Origin: Sciurus carolinensis
Lineage: Eukaryota; Chordata; Mammalia; Rodentia; Sciuridae
DNA length: 64,000 bases
Assembly (NCBI RefSeq): GCF_902686445.1
Contig: NC_062216.1
Span: 10,437,084-10,501,083 of the forward strand
Direction of reading: 5' to 3'
Below, piece by piece: positions 44,601 to 60,217 of this stretch (position 1 is its first letter; each line of letters begins with the position of its first letter). Below the pieces are notes generated by a model, which saw only the letters and a program-made list of their open reading frames with translations, made no database searches and was not told the origin of the DNA. Both the position numbers and the translations under genes were made by a program.

Positions 44601-47494
44601 TTAGACCTTGACCTCATTTTCCTGAATATGTACTTGACATTCACTTTTAGCTGTTTTGCCATTGTTTGTTTGAAACTCAGAATGCTCCAAGCTACTATCG
44701 GCTCCAAACTGCTCCAGTCTGTGGTCCTGCAGATCTCCCAGGCTGGCAACATTGGAGTCTCACCAGCTTCTTTCATTCCCTTCTCTTCTCATCTGAAATT
44801 TCTTTTTCTGTTTTTCCTCTTAGTCCTGTGTGTGCTTCAGTCAGGGGCCAGCCAAATCTTATTTCTTCTGCAAAGACTTTGATCATAGAAAGCTCTTTTT
44901 ATCACTTGAAGAATCACCTTTCTCAGGGCATTTAATATTTATTATCTTCCTTATGTTGGCTCTTAACCACACACAGTGGCATAACTCCCATAGCATGTGA
45001 TAGTCCCTGAGTGAATACTTTTTTGGAATAGAATGCTTTAAATGCAAATGACCAAGTAAATGGTTGTCTTACACCTCTTGCTAAAAGTGATTTTCATTCT
45101 TTGTAGGTTTCATGTGGACAAACTCTCTTCGGCGCATGTATACCTTCGATTACATAAGGTAACTTAAATGTGGATTCATTACTTTTTCTTCAGTGTTCAG
45201 CATCATATCTTATTCTTTATTCTTTTTCTGCAGTTAAGTTGCTTGAAAAAATAAATATGTTTCAAAGTCTAAACATTAGTAAATGAAGGAAGGCCTTCCC
45301 CATGACCCAGAAAATTACTGGAAAATTCTGAATGATTTCTGAGACTTTGAAGGGGCCATACTACATGTTTCCCAGGTAGAAGCACTGCCTTGTCCTGATA
45401 GTTCAGGTGTGTTGAGTGTCCCCTTTGCATGCTCTGTCTTTCCATTATTTGGACACCACCAGACTTTCTATCTGTTCTAGTGGTTCTCAGGTTCATGTGA
45501 TTCTCCTGCCTTATAATACAAAGGAAAAGAGATTCAATATTCCCTAGTAATACAGTACTACTATTTTTCCGATCTGTCTTTATTCATGTATTTTGAATAG
45601 TTGAATCACATATGTATGTATATTCTTGTTTTTGTAAACTTTTCACTTTGGTATAATTTTAGATTCATAGAAAAATTGTGAAGATAGCGCAGGGAGTTCC
45701 CATATAGTTTTCCTTGTACCTAACATCTTGCATTACCAAGGTACATTTGTTAAAATTAAGAAGCCAACCTTGATACATAACTATTAACTAAACTCTGGAC
45801 TTCATTTGAACATCATCAGTTTTTCCCTTAATGTTGTTTTCATCTTCTAGGATCCAGTCTAGGGTACCACATTGCATTTAGTAGTCACATCTGCTCTATC
45901 TCCTGGTTTGTGATATTCTCTCACTCGTTAACCTGTTTTTCATGACCTTGACAGTTTGATCAGGGATCGTGTGGAATGTCACTTGATCTGAGTTCATCTG
46001 ATGTTTTTCTCAAGACTAGACTGAGGTTATGGGTTTGGGGGTAAGAGAACCACAGAGGGAAATGCTCTGCTCAACATCACATCTCCGGGTACACTCACTG
46101 ACAGGACTTATCACTGATGCTGTGAGCCTTGGTCACCTGCCAAGATAGTGTCTGCCAGCTTGCTCCACTATGAAGCTGCTTTTCTCTCCCTTTCTAGACT
46201 TGGTTATTAGAAAGCAATGCACTAAACCCAGCTCCAACTCAAGGGACCAGAGGATAGAATTAAGTTTCACTTTGTAGAGTGCAGAGCATCTGAGTATTTT
46301 ATTTGGAGTTCTGAAAGGAAGATTTGTCTCTTTCCCCATTTATTTGCATCAGTGTGGACTCATGTTTCTTTTATACTTTGGGTTAGAGTTCAGTGCTGTA
46401 TTACTCTGTTGGTTTTGATATGCTTGCTTAGCTCCTGTGTTCCCTTTTTGAGTTCTTTCTTATCTTTTGTCCCTCTGAGATGCTTCAGGCACATCTTGTA
46501 TTATTCCTGCCTCAGCTGTAGAATCAGCCATTTCTACAGGAACCTGGTTCCTTTTCTTGGTGAATGGTATTTCAAAATGAAGATCTGGGCTCTGGGTGTG
46601 CCTGTTGCTTCTAGAGTGTCACTGCTCTCTAGACCCTCTCAACTGACAAAACTAGGAAACGTGTGTCTGTGAACCTATGTATGTACACATATCTGCTGTC
46701 ATTGTCTTTCTGTCTCTCCATCATGTCCATATTAAGCTAAACCTGAGCTCATACTGATGCCTGTGACGCATGTGTTAATCCTAGGCTCATTCTAGCCTTC
46801 CCTGCCAGCTCATCCACCGTTTCCCTCTGCACCAGTGAAGCCTGGCCACCACCACCTGGCCTCCACTTCATTCACTCATTCCAGTGTATGCACAGATCAT
46901 TTCAGAATTACTAACCTGTATCCCCATGAGAAGCAGCACTATCTGCTAGAGTACTTGGTGCGCTGGTAGTTTTGTCTTTTTTTTCTTGTGGTTTTCATCA
47001 AAACATCACTTTCCTAAGTTACATGTAAGCTGCTTTTTTCCTGCTGCCGTTCCAGTAATGTGATATCCTACTCTTTTTTCCTGTCTGCATCTTTCCTGAC
47101 TTCTTCTGGCTGATTGTATTACTTTTTAAGTGATAGCTTATGAACTTTTTCATGTTTCTGTATTATTTTCATATTTATTATTTTGACTGACTCCATGGTA
47201 TTGATCATATGCCACAATTATAATATGAAACCTTTATCAGAATATTGGTTATTTACAATTTGTTAGCATTATGAATTCCTAATAAAAAATGCCTTCACAT
47301 GAACCACTTTCTATTCTTCTGAATTATTTTCTTAGAGTAATTTTTAAAAATGGAATTATTGGGTCAAAAGATATATATATTTCCGTAAACCCCTTTTTGC
47401 TAGATGGTCCTCAGAGTATTGTACTAGTTTAAAATGCTGATTGCTATCCATAGGTTTTTTTCCAAAAACTTTAGGTTTAATAACAACAATAACA

Positions 47495-47544
<50 letters not shown>

Positions 47545-50500
47545 CATTTTAATAAGAACATGCTGGCTACAATATTAACTTCTGAATTTAGTAGCAGGGT
47601 TAAACTGTATGCCCAATCTTACTTGTACTGTTGATTTTTGTTTTGTTTTGGTTTGGTTTTTATTGGTATCAGAGATTGAATCCAGGGGTGCTTAACCACT
47701 GAACCACATCCCAGCTCCTTTTATTTTTTATTTTGAGGTAGGGTCTTATTGAGTTATTGAGGCTGGCCTTAATCTACTTGCCTTAGCCTCCTAAGTCACT
47801 GGGATTATAGGTGTGCACCACTCTGCCTAGCACTGTTGAGGTTTTTGTTTTTTTTTTTTTTTTTTTTTGGTGCTAGGGATTGAACCTAGGGCCTTGTGCA
47901 TGCAAGGCAAGCCCTCTACCAACTGAGCAATAGGCCCAGCCCCAGCCACACTGTTGAGGTTTTTGAGGACTGTATTGTAAAGGAAAAGAGGAGGATTGTG
48001 AACTTCATGCTGGAGCAAATTTCTGAATTCTCCTAGGTAATTCTTTGTGATCTGAAACTATGAAATTTTGAAAGAATCAAGTGCGGTGGTGTTACTGTGT
48101 CTCTTATTGGTACAGATTATTTTTTCCCTTTGGATTCTGCTGTTTCCATGTGGAAATAATTAGGTGAATCCACATTACCACCAGTTCTTTCTTGTTTGAA
48201 TCGAGGTTCAATTGCAGTTTCTTTTAGAAACACATAATGTGCTCAGTTGGAAAATGTATGTTCCCTGAGGGACTTTTACTTAGTTTATTTCCTGCCATAA
48301 ACATATTAGTCCCTGGTACTTAGTAGATACCAAGTATGTGTTGGAGATGCTCAAAACTAAGTGGTTGCAACCCAGCTGCAGCCAAAATACTGGATTTGAA
48401 TACTGGCTGTACAGCTTATACCCTTGTGACTGAGCACATTACTTGACTTCCTGTTTCCTCCTTTGTGGGAGAGGCCTACTACCTATCCTGTTGGATCACT
48501 GTGGGGACTAAATGGCCCAGCCTTTCTTAAGGCACTTGGAATGTTTCATGGCACTGTATGCATTCATTGGGTTTTTTTTTGTTGAATTTAATTGAATTCA
48601 TTCCACACCTTGAAGATCAGGAATATTCAGCTATGCTCTTTTATCGTCTCCTTTGATTTTGAAACCCATAGAGAAAGTTTAAAGGTTTCTTATCCCATTA
48701 ACTGATGGCACAGAACCTACCATCAAAATTCTGGCCTTCACATATTGAAAGTACCTCGGACACTTTGGGCTCACTTCCTCTGATTTTATGTGGAGTGCTA
48801 AGCTGGATGATTTTTTCTTTTTTCTGTTTGCTCATATTATATTGGAAGTAGCAAAATAAAGATAGGAGATGGCTTTACTATCTGTGGACAACCATAGATA
48901 GTAAGAAGACATATTGGGACATAGTTTGATATCAGGTACCAAGAAACTATATGGTACAGCTAGAACTCCATAAGCAACCCAATCCTGGGGTTCATTTTCA
49001 GAGCATGGCTTTTAAACTGGATTCATCTCTCAGCTCCATCACCTACCAGACATGATCGGCCTTGGCCTTGCTACTTAACTTCACACCTTCTTGGCAGGGT
49101 GAGGATATTCCATCTATTTCATAGGACTGTTTACTCTACCTAGAACATAGTGAACACTCAAACTGTTGGCGTTTTTTAAAAAATCATCTTGACTTTATTT
49201 ACTATGAAGTCAACTTCTGTGTATTTAATCAGTAACTATAACCCAGTGTAATGATCGATATTCATAATGAAGACACTGTGTCACTAAGATATTATTTCAG
49301 AATCCTCTATTTAAATGGTCTTGAAATGGAATGAGATGACTTGAAAGTAGTGGTAAAATCAGATCACTTATTTTGGGTCAAAATTTATATATTTAAGAAG
49401 TTTCCATTTAAAACAATTAAAATGAAAAAAGTTTGCCAGGCATGATGGCTCACACCTGTAATCTTAGCAACTCAGGAGGATTGCAAGTTCTCGTCTCAAG
49501 TAAAAAGGACTGGGGATGTAACTTTGTGGTAAAGCACCTCTGGTTCTATCCCTAGGACCAAGAAAGAAAATGAATATTTGAGTAACATAATGGAATAAGC
49601 TTAATTTATCTCCATATTTAGTTAGGTGGAACATTCATTCTCAAACAGGTATTTCTTTAATCTCATACCAAATAGGAACCAGTACTGAACTGATATCCAC
49701 TTATGCTTACCTCTGACATACTTCTGCTTTCTTGAATTGTTCTTCAGTACAGGTAGAGAAAAAGGAAAGATTATCTTTGTTACTTCTCCCTCACAGTGAC
49801 TGGCTAAGCTGTAGCACAGAAGCTTTGTTCCTAATTATGTTTGAGGGTAGAAAACCCACCAGATATTTGAGACCCAGAACTCTTGAGTTCTCTTTGAGAG
49901 GAACGTCGTGGAGACCTCACTCAGCCAGCAAGAGTTTGGGTTGTCAAAAATAGGCATCATTTTCCCACAGTTGCCAGAAGTAAGAATAAGAAGAGAACAA
50001 ATATTACTCAGATATAATTACAGCTAATATTTCGACATCTGACTTTTTTTTATTTTATTGATTTATTTTCGACATATGATTTTTTTTCATATTACTATCT
50101 TCTCAAATTTAAATAAATATTCCCTTGATGGACATCATAAATTGACTTTGCTTTTCCGTGTTCTGTAATATAACTCAAGAGCCCCTACTTGTAGTAAACT
50201 CACACCTAGCAAGCAAGGCAGAAAGGCTATTTTAAGTGCTAGTATTTGTCAACAGCAAGGAAGTGGACCATTTGATTACTTTTGTGTTTCAGGGAGAGAA
50301 AATAGAAGACATTCCAAAGGAAGTACTGATGGACTGTGCCCACCTTGTGAAGGCCAATAGCATTCAAGGTCAGTTTTCCTAAGGTGTTTTTTGAATCAGC
50401 ACTGACTTTCTGTGTCTGAAATAGATTACACCTCAGAGAACATGCAGTTGACTTGGTTTGCATCAAAGGACTAGCAGATGATATCTTTATAGTGGGTACA

Positions 50501-53500
50501 GTTTTGCTCTCTGTCAAAGAACTAAACTATCTCTCACCCCTCAAGTTTTCACTGTTCCAAGTCAGCTCTTTTTACTGTTTTCCTTGCCTTGGATAGAAAG
50601 AAGGATGTCTGGATCTGCCTACCCCAAAGATTATTTGTGAAAAGACTTTTGGAAATTTGGAATTGTTGACAGCTAAGCAAGAGTGATGTGTCTTGTGGCT
50701 TTATTTTTAAGGTGGATGTTTGTTTCCTTCATTTGTCATTAGATTCTGAAACTAGAATCTCTAAATCATACTTCCCTACTTTTTCTTTCTGTCTTCCTCC
50801 TGTGACATATTTTTTTTCTTTCTCTAAGTTGTGAAAGTGTCGAGTCAATTGATCTTGTTACCACTTCTCCCCAGAAAATCTTACTTAGTTGTTCTGGAAT
50901 GATCCCTGAATATCACCATTTTTTACAAAACTTTCTGTAGCACCTGCTGGGGACAGTTAGCTTAAATGTTTTAGGGATGGCCTGGAGTACTATGCTTGGT
51001 ACTTGTTTTATTTCTACTATATAAAATTTAATGTAGTGGTTAGTAAAGACCATAAAAGAAAGATTATTGGCAAGGGTGGCAGTTAAGAAGGTGAACTGGG
51101 AGGGTGGTGGTCTGCTAAGCATGTTTAAGCTCGTCGATCAGATTTTAGGAGTGGGACACAGACCTAGATAGCGTAGAGGTAACTTTGGTTTGATCTGAAA
51201 TTGAGGGATGATCTGTACAGGTGGAAAGAAATACAGTTTGGGTGAAAGATAAACATGGGGCAGTTGTATAGCTGGTAACTGGTACCAGGGGTTGGCGATT
51301 ATAGGACAAGCGCTGTCAACCATCCCCCTTCCCTGTCACTGAGACTGTATTTCTTGAATCTTAACTTGGGCAGCCTTAATAACAATTAGCCACCTAGCCA
51401 AAGGAGGTAGAATTCTTTCCTTATGGAGCCACTGATTTTCAACTCCATAAATCAACAAATTGTAATGAGTTTGAGGACATTCCATTTTATAAGTAGAATA
51501 GAATTTTCTTAGGTCTTCAGGGACTGGAATAAAAACAGTCATTACCTCTTTCCTCTGTATTCCAACCTTTTCACAAATCTTTGTCCCTCCTCATATCCTG
51601 GGCTAGCAGATGAACTTTTATTCAAAAGGCTGTGGACTCCTTATTCTTGGCTCAGCATCTTTTTCTTAGTCTCTTTATAGTTTACTAGTTGTAGAGAAAA
51701 CAGAAAGAGGTCGTGACACTGTCTCTTCTGTCTCCTCCTCAGTCTTCCACAGTGATAGTTCGGCTAGCAGAAAAAGAACCTAAGCCCCAGGACCTCGCTT
51801 TCATAAGTCAGTAGCAGAGGATTTTGCTAAGGAATGAAATGGTCTTTGCTATAAGATTTGCTGAGGACATTTCTCTTGTGATACTGGTATTTTGTCCCTT
51901 GTTAATTGCCTTCATTGCTCAACACCAAGGAGGAAGTGGGAATTAAACTTCTTTGTTATCATAGAATCATCCTGTTCTGAGTCCTAGCTCTAGAATATAG
52001 GTCAGCTGGTTCTATATCACCTGGCAAATCCTACCAGGTTAAACTTCCTAAAAGCTTAGAATGTCTTTGCGACGCCCCTTCTGTCCAGGCTCCAGCTGGC
52101 GGCTGAGCATCTCTGGTCGACCACAGACTTCTTCCTTTCACAGGTTCACACTCTAGTCACAGGAAACGATAGTTGCTGTTTCCCACCTCCTGCCTTTGTT
52201 ATGCTATTCCTTCTGACTCCTCAGGCATCCCTCCTTCTCAGCATCACACGATCAGATCCCAGCTAAGGTTCAAGGGGCATACAGCAGTCGTAGTAATAGT
52301 ATAATTGCTAGCATTGATGGACTGTTAGTTATAGGACTGATCCTGCCCTGAAAACTTGACAGATTATTTATCAACCTTATTGAATTAGATGATTATTTTT
52401 ATGTTGTAGATGAGAGAACTGAACTTAAAGAATAATAAGAAATTTGTCAAAGATCTCAGAGCTCTGCACTGTAATAAGACTCTCAAAAGACTTGAGTCTT
52501 TTGTCTTAGACCGGAGCTCTGGTTACCTTTGTGGTGATGTCTATCCCCTCTTCAGCTCTTGGTAGCCTTGAAGTTATTTATGTACTTATCTCCCTGCATT
52601 TAGGGTCTCAGAAGGTGGTCCATTGCCTGATTCATGTTTGTATCATGTGCCTGGCACATGGAAATTCTTTTTTTTTTTTTTTTTTAACTTTTTGTTTTGA
52701 AAACAATTTTTTCAAACCTACAGAAAAGTTGCAAGAAAAATACAATTCCCATATGCTCTTCACCTAGATTCACCAGTTTTTAAATTTTTCATATTTATTT
52801 GCTTTCTATATATATATATAATTTTACCATCAACTTTTTATTTTGGTGGTACTGTGGTTTGAACCAGGGATATGCTATCACCGACCTATATCCCCAGTCC
52901 TTTTTATTTTTTATTTTGAGACAGGGTCTTGCTGAGTTGCTGAGGTTGACCTCAAACTTGTGATCCTCCTGCCTAGGCCTCTCAAGTTGCTAGGGATACA
53001 TATGTGCACTACTGTGCCTGGCATATCATTGACTTTATAGCTGGGCCATCTGAAGGAAAATTACAGACTTTATGACCTTTCAACATGTTATCTTTTAAGA
53101 CCAAGGACATTGCCAGGCATGGTGGTGCATGCCTGTAATTCCAGCAACTCGAGGCTGAGGCAGGAGGATCATGAGTTCAAACCCAGCCTCAGCAACTCGG
53201 CAAGACCCTAAGCAATTCGGTGTGACTCTGTCTCTAAAAATATAAAAAGGGCTGGGGATATGGCTCGGTGGTTAAGTGCTCCTGGATTCAATCCCTGGTA
53301 CCAATAGATAAATAAATAGATACATGTATGCATATATACGAAAGGGCATCATCTTAAATAGCTGCATTACAGTGATCAAATTCATGGAATTTTAACACGG
53401 ATAGCATACAGGGTGTGGGGTTGCATGCCTGTAATTCCAGTTACTCAGAGACTGAGGCAGGAGGATTGCAAGTTCATAGCATGATTGGGTAACTTAATGA

Positions 53501-56500
53501 GACCCTTCAAAATGAAATAAAAAGGGCTGGGGGTATAGCTAAGTGGTAGAGCAGTTGCCTAGCATGCTCAAGGCCCTGGATTCAATCCCCAGTACTAAAA
53601 AACAAAACAAACAAAAAAAAAAAACCACACAACTGTTTCCTGACATATAGTCCATATGTAAGTTTTGTCAGTTTTACTATTATTCCTTTATATAGCCATT
53701 TTTTAAAATTTCTGATCCAGGATCATACAGTGTATTTAGCTGTTATAGCTCTGATCTCCCTTAATCTGGAGGTATCTCTTTGTCTATCAGTACTTTTAAT
53801 GAGTGGGAATGTTGTGTAGTATCCCAGAGTTTGGGTTTGTCTGATGCATTCTGTTGATTAGAATTACAGTGTGCACTTGGGGGGTGGGCAGCAAGGAACT
53901 TCAAGGCACAGTCTGTATTTTTGAGCAGGAATAATGCACAAGTAAAGTTTTGCATGTTCCAGTGAAGTAGAACATGATTTCATTTTGCCCCATTTTTGGT
54001 GATGTTAACTTTGATCAGTTCGTAAGGTGGTGTTCATCAGCTTTCTCCAGTTGAATGCAGGGATTTAAACACTAAAGTGTACAGCTATCTGATGTGGAAG
54101 GGTGATGGAAAGCAGCAGACCAGAGAATCACAGGTGATTCTCATAGCTGCTGGGGCAGCTGCTGGGATAGAGGGCACCTGTGGTGGAGGTGGTGGTGGGA
54201 TTTTTCAGAAGAGATTCAGAAAGCCATGGGGACTTTCTCAAAGTGGCACAACTAGTTTGCAGTATTGCCAGGATAGAATCCAGGTCTCTGGAATCCCATG
54301 CCATGTCCATGTATTGTTTCCTAACCTTTACTGACTCAAGGACTCCTTTGAGAATCTGAGGAAGTTTACTTGGGTCCTTTTCTTTCAAAAAATTCGCATG
54401 ATAAATTTTGCTGTCAATTCCAGGAAGTTCTCACAAGTCCTTGAAGCTAATCCATGGACCCTTGTTTTCCATGGTAATATTTACGGTTGTGTTTTGTTTA
54501 ATACCATTTGCCTTTTGTGGGTGGTTTTTGAAAAGCATTTTGTGGTTTGGAACAGTGGAAAGCTTATTCATCCTAAGCCATTTCCTGGGTTGGATGATGG
54601 CAGTTTGCAGTGGGTAAGGGGGTGCGTTGCTCAGTCTCATCCTGCCTGCGTGTTGAAGACAGTCTCTCTTGGCAGGCTGCAAGATGAACAACGTTAATGT
54701 GGTATATACGCCGTGGTCTAACCTGAAGAAAACAGCTGACATGGATGTGGGGCAGATAGGCTTTCACAGGCAGAAGGATGTAAGTGTTTGGCACCACTGC
54801 AGAAGGCGCATCCTGGCGCGGAGTGGAAACCCACCTATTCTGTCTGACTCCACTGTTGTTGAGGGCTGAGCATGATGTATGTTTCCTAAGGGAGTTAAAC
54901 TGGGTTGCCAAACCCCTGGAAAACCACCCCTCTTCTGGTAGGAAAAAATAAATAAATAAATAAATAGTCCTTTTCCCCCTGTCTCTCTCACAGGTAAAAA
55001 TTATGACAGTGGAGAAAAAAGTGAATGAGATCTTGAACCGATTAGAAAAGACCAAGTTGGAGCGGTTTCCAGACCTAGCTGCGGAGAAGGAAGGCAGAGA
55101 CCGGGAAGAGAGGAATGAGAAAAAAGCCCAAATTCAGGAAATGAAAAGGAGAGAGAAAGAAGAAATGAAGAAGAAGAGGGAGATGGATGAACTTAGGTAT
55201 GTTGGAGCTTTCTCATTGATGTTGACCTCAAAGATGTTGCTGATTTTGATCATGGATTAACTGTTAAAAATGATAAATTGGTGAATGAAAGAAGGATAGC
55301 AAACTCAGAGCCTTAAATGAATGAAAGCATTTATATTTACATGTTGGTCAAATGAATTTCATTTTATGGAGGTAGGATATGAGAGTATATGAAAGGAATA
55401 ACATTTTATTAAGTAATCAATCATATGTTTTCTTTAGAGTTTAGTTTGTAAGTTTTTCAAAAAAGAAGAGATGATATAATGTTTTTTTGGTTGGGGGAGG
55501 GTGTGGTGGTACTAGGATTGAGCCCAGGGCTTTACACATGTAGCACGTACTCTTTAACAGTGAGCTACAACCCCAGCCTTTAAGAAGTATTTAATATTGA
55601 CTATGCATTTCAAATACAGTTGTCTTGGCTCTAAAGGCCAGCACTAGAAACTCTGAAAACTGTGTTTTAAAATTTTTTTCTACATTTTTAAAGTTTAATT
55701 AATGTGATGAGACTGCTCCAGTGGTCTGCATTTTAAAACAATAGTTAGAATACACTTTGGCTCTTGAAGTACCAAGGCCATAAGAATACTACTACATTGG
55801 TCTTCTGTTGTTTCTGTAACAAGTTGCCACACAGTTAGTTGCTTAAAGCCATTTACTACATTATAATCCCATAGGTCAGAAGTCCAGTGAAGTTCTCATT
55901 GAACCAGTCAAGGTGTCAAGGGCTATATTTCTTTCTGGAGGCTCTAGGGGAGAATCTCCTTCCTTTTCTACCTTCTAGAAGCTGCCCTCATTCCCATGGC
56001 TTATGGCCCCTTCTTCCATCTTCAAAGCCAATGTCACTTTTTCCTCTCTGACCACTGCTTTCTCTGGTTTGAAGGCGTGATGCAGCTAGATTGGACCACC
56101 CATATAATCCATGATAATCTCCCTATTTTAGGGTTGTTAATCACACCTGCAAAGTCTATTGCCATACAAGGTTTTAGAGATTAGGGTGTGGACATTCTGG
56201 GATAAGGATCCGGAAAGGAATGTCTCTTTTTTTTTTTTTATATTAGGGATTAAACAGGGTGCTCTACCACTGAGCTACATTCCCAGTCTTTTTTATTTGT
56301 TATTTTGATACAGGATCTCACTAAGTTGCTCAGGCTGGCCTCTAACTTTCTATCCTCTGCCTCAGTCCCAGAGTTGCTAGGATTAAGCATGTGTTACTGC
56401 ACCTTGCTGGGAGGGATGTCATCCTGCCTACCACCCTGAATCTATATAAATATATGCTTCTACACCGGAATAGGCCTCTCATTTTTCTTAGTTAAAGGAA

Positions 56501-59500
56501 ATTAGTCTTCTGACATCAAGTCATAGAACTGGTAGATTTTCCATAGGTATTATTTGTGATATGTATACCAAAAAATAAAAATAAAAAAATAAAAGATATT
56601 GAGAACATATGTTGCCTTTGGGAATGGTATAAATCAGAAACCAGTTGTCCTGCCATGTCCTCACCCAGTTCCTTGGAATATCATGCAATCTTAGGTTATT
56701 GCATCAGAATGTAGTATTGTCATCATGTACCATTACTCATTAGTTGCATGTGTTCCTGTTGGGGGTTCTGCTAAGAAAGGATGATAAGCTTCATTTAAAA
56801 TAGAATTTTCAAATGGAGAATTCTGGAAATGTTATCCTGAATTATAATTTGCTAACATGAGGCAAACTAATGCATAAATTTAAATGTATGATATGACTTG
56901 CAATTGTGAGCCGTCTTTGAGTTGTGAGAAAAGAAAAATGATTAACTCCATCAGTGTAGAAAAAATTTGAATTCTGAGTGATGCAGGATTTATAGTAGTT
57001 AATTCTTAGTTTGGAATGGGGAAAATCGAAAACATGGCTTTTGTGCCCTTTAAGATCTATCATCATTCTGTTTAGAGACAGTGATGTTATAAGAAATGTA
57101 GTATCAATTTATTTTTAACATTCAGTAAGAAAGGATCACTAACCTTCTTTAACATTTACCTTCTGCCCAGTGCTGTTCTAAGAATGCTTCATTGCATTGT
57201 CTCATTTATCAGGTAGATATTTTTGTTATCTGCATTTTATAGAAAAGGAAACAGTCTGAGAAGCAATTAAGTAACTTGCTCAAGGTCACATAGGGAGTTG
57301 GTTTCAGTCTTCTTTTCCAACCTGCATACATTGTTACATTCTTCTGCTCTCTATCCAACTCAGTTTTAAAGCAATATTTATTCAATATAAATCATTTAAT
57401 TTATAGATGTTATAATTTGCCTAAAAATACACTCTTTTTTTTTTTTTTTCCTTTGACCCAAGGTATATGCTACTAAAATTTAGGGCATTTAGTGATTTTA
57501 CTAGTTTCAGTGGTTGCAAAAAATTAAAAGAATCTATCTACTAAAAGTAGTCCTTGTATTTTCTGGGCTCTCTTCCATGGTGTCAACAACATTTAAAACA
57601 TTTATATGAAGTTGGGGAGGTAGATTCTTAGTCATATTGAGAAAATTTTTGCTCAAAAGTTTCATCAGTCCCATTTTTGCTTAGTCACTAGTCACTTGTA
57701 TTTTTTGATAGTCATCATGGACCTCAGAAAACCAAAAACACTTGGCATCCTTACTTCTGTTAAACATGCCACACAAACAGCTTCCAGTAGCGGGCTGCAC
57801 GGGTGGAGGAGAGGAGGAGTGCTGCAATGTGGGAGTGGGATGCGGTAGCCAGGGGTCCTGTGCTGGGCACATGCAGAGCTGCAGCCTGCACACTTCACTC
57901 TGCAGCTTTGGTGAAGTTGCAGCAACAGGCTCTAAGCCTCTGCCTTTTAATACATTTGTAGTGCTACTAGCGCTTGAATTTCTGTTTTTGAATCTTCCAA
58001 CCAAGAGATCAAATTCTGTATGTTACTTGTTTTATTTTAATCTTGTATTTTCTTATTTGGCTTTTTGTGTTATTGTACCAAATATTTTTTAACCTGAAAA
58101 TCAAGCCCACCATGTAGATATCATGACCAGAAGAAAGAACTAACAGGGAAACATAATTAATGAAAAATGGATAGCAGATCAGACTTTGAAGCAGTTGCAA
58201 CAAAGAGTGCGGACTATAGGCACCTGAGATAGAGATGTTATCAATTGGGAGTTTGGGAGATCAGATTTGAACTCAAACCTCTAGAGATTGAAGTGAGAGA
58301 AGTACAGGACCCATATAAATAAGTCACAGGTAAATATATCAGTTTGAACGTTGATTTGAACTTGGTTTTCAGGCAGATTACTTCTGCAAGGAGATTAATG
58401 TGTGAATAGTGTGTTAGTCAACTCTTTGTTGCTATGACTAAAATACCTGATAAGAACAACTTAAGGGAAAAAAAAGATTATTTTGGGCTCATGGTTTTGG
58501 AGGTTCAGATCAAGGTCAGTCAACTTTGATGCTTTGGGCTCGAGAAGAAGCAGAACTTCATGGTGGAAGTGTATGTATTAGAACTGCTTAGCTAATGGCA
58601 CCTAAGAACCAGAAAGAACATGCACAAGGAGCCAAGGACTAGGGCTCACCCCCAGTGACCTGCTTCTTACTCCAGCCACCACCCTACCTACAATAACAAC
58701 CCAGTAATTCATTCAGATTATTAATCCCATCAAATGGATCAAACCCCCCCCCCCCCCAGTTAAATTACAGCTCTTATGATGTGATCATTTCACAACTCTG
58801 AACATTCCTGCACTGCTACAGGAGCTTTTCAGGGAACATTTCCTGTCCAAACCACAATGAGTCGTCACAGCTAATAAGTGACAAGGTAGGAATTCAAACT
58901 CAAGTCTAATTCTGAAATCCATTGTATACCACTTGCCTTTGAGGCAAGGATGAATAGGTTGGCGAGGCCAGAGTCAGGGTCAGGTAAAAGAATGAAAAAT
59001 TAAGTACATAGTAGAGTAACTTAAAAGATTTCATTTGATACAAAATGTTGTAGGTGATAAGGGGCCTTTATAGGTTCCTAGGATATGGAGAAGTAGTAGA
59101 CTTATAGAATGAGATCAGTAACAACTTGCAGAAGAGGAAGCATTGAGGCTGCTGATTAAAAGAATGATTCAGCCTCATGAAGACGTGGCTGCTTTGCTTG
59201 TGCTTCCTTTTGTTTGTCTCATATGCACTGCTGCTGCTTTCTGTGAGCAACACTGTATGCACTACCTCTTCCTGTGAATCATAAGCTCCATCTGAGAAGT
59301 GCTGTGCATCGCTGCATCCCCTGGTGCAGGACAGTGGTTTGCACATAAAGTGAAGGAACAAGTAACCTAGATCAGCATACCTAAAACAGTGATTCTTAAA
59401 GCTGAGATCAGAACTTTCTTAGCTAGTTAAGAAGGACTGGGAGGAGTGCTCTAGACCCAGGGAACTCACATCTAGTGCAAAGACCCTGTATGGGAGGCAG

Positions 59501-60155
59501 CAAAGCAAAACACAGGACCAAAGTCCCATATCTAGAGCAGCAGTAATGAAAGGGGGTGTGGAGCAAGGCACCATTCCATGGAGGGCCTCTTTGGCCATGT
59601 GACATCATTGGAAGGTTTCAAGCAAGGATAGTGTTTTAGTCAGCCTTTTTGCTACTGTAACTAAAAGTCCTAACCAGAAGAGTTGTAGAGGAGGAAAAGT
59701 TTATTTGGGGGCTCATGGCTTCAGAGGTCTCAGTTCATAGGCAGCCAGCTCCATTCCTCAGGGCTTGAGGCGAGGCAGAACATCATGGAGGAAGAGGAAA
59801 CAGAGAGAGACTCCACATGCCAGAGACAGAATATCCAAAGGCACGCACCCAATTCCCACCTCCTCCAGCCTTCAGTTACCACTCAGTTAATCCCATCCAG
59901 GGGTTAATTCACTGATTGGGTCAAGACTCCCATAACCCAGTTATTTCTCTAAACCTTGCTCACACATGAGCTTTTGGGGACACCTTACATCCAAACCATG
60001 ACAGGTAATACAGTGATTATTGGTGAGGTCACTTTACTGATCTGATTGTAAAGGGAACCAGAGTGGGTGTGTGTCGCCGCCCAAGGCAATTTGTCACTGC
60101 CTGCAGCAACACTTTGCGCGGGTATAGAGCATAGAGGGAACTGAGGTTTGCTTGC

Positions 60156-60217
<62 letters not shown>

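Larger units (their letters stand above)
40402..45106 (+). other. CCDC25: CCDC25 intron 3
   Basis: 4.7 kb: MIR-like 41300-41440, antisense composite SINE (41670-41872), L2 3' end (42255-42395), and long single-copy AT-rich parts with no coding signal. Confidence 0.65.
45159..50292 (+). other. CCDC25: CCDC25 intron 4
   Basis: 5.1 kb: old L1-like antisense 3' UTR traces near 45640-45830, an (AT)n/(AC)n microsatellite (47497-47543), adjacent antisense composite and ID SINEs (47660-47945), MIR-like 48400-48560, and a short composite SINE (49434-49560). Confidence 0.6.
52680..53850 (-). mobile_element. Old L1 3' region, antisense, split by three SINEs
   Basis: 'AAACCTACAGAAAAGTTGCA', 'CCCATATGCTCTTCACCTAG', and after the SINEs 'CCTGACATATAGTCCATATG' and 'TGGAGGTATCTCTTTGTCTA'. 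Reverse of an L1M-age 3' UTR. Confidence 0.6.
50369..54675 (+). other. CCDC25: CCDC25 intron 5
   Basis: 4.3 kb: mostly single-copy to 52660, then an old antisense L1 3' UTR in pieces (52680-52815, about 53340-53405 and 53625-53850) split by three composite SINEs. Confidence 0.6.

Noticed and set aside
57681..58004. 107-residue minus-strand ORF in CCDC25 intron 7
   Set aside because: Low-complexity composition, no recognised motif or splice sites.
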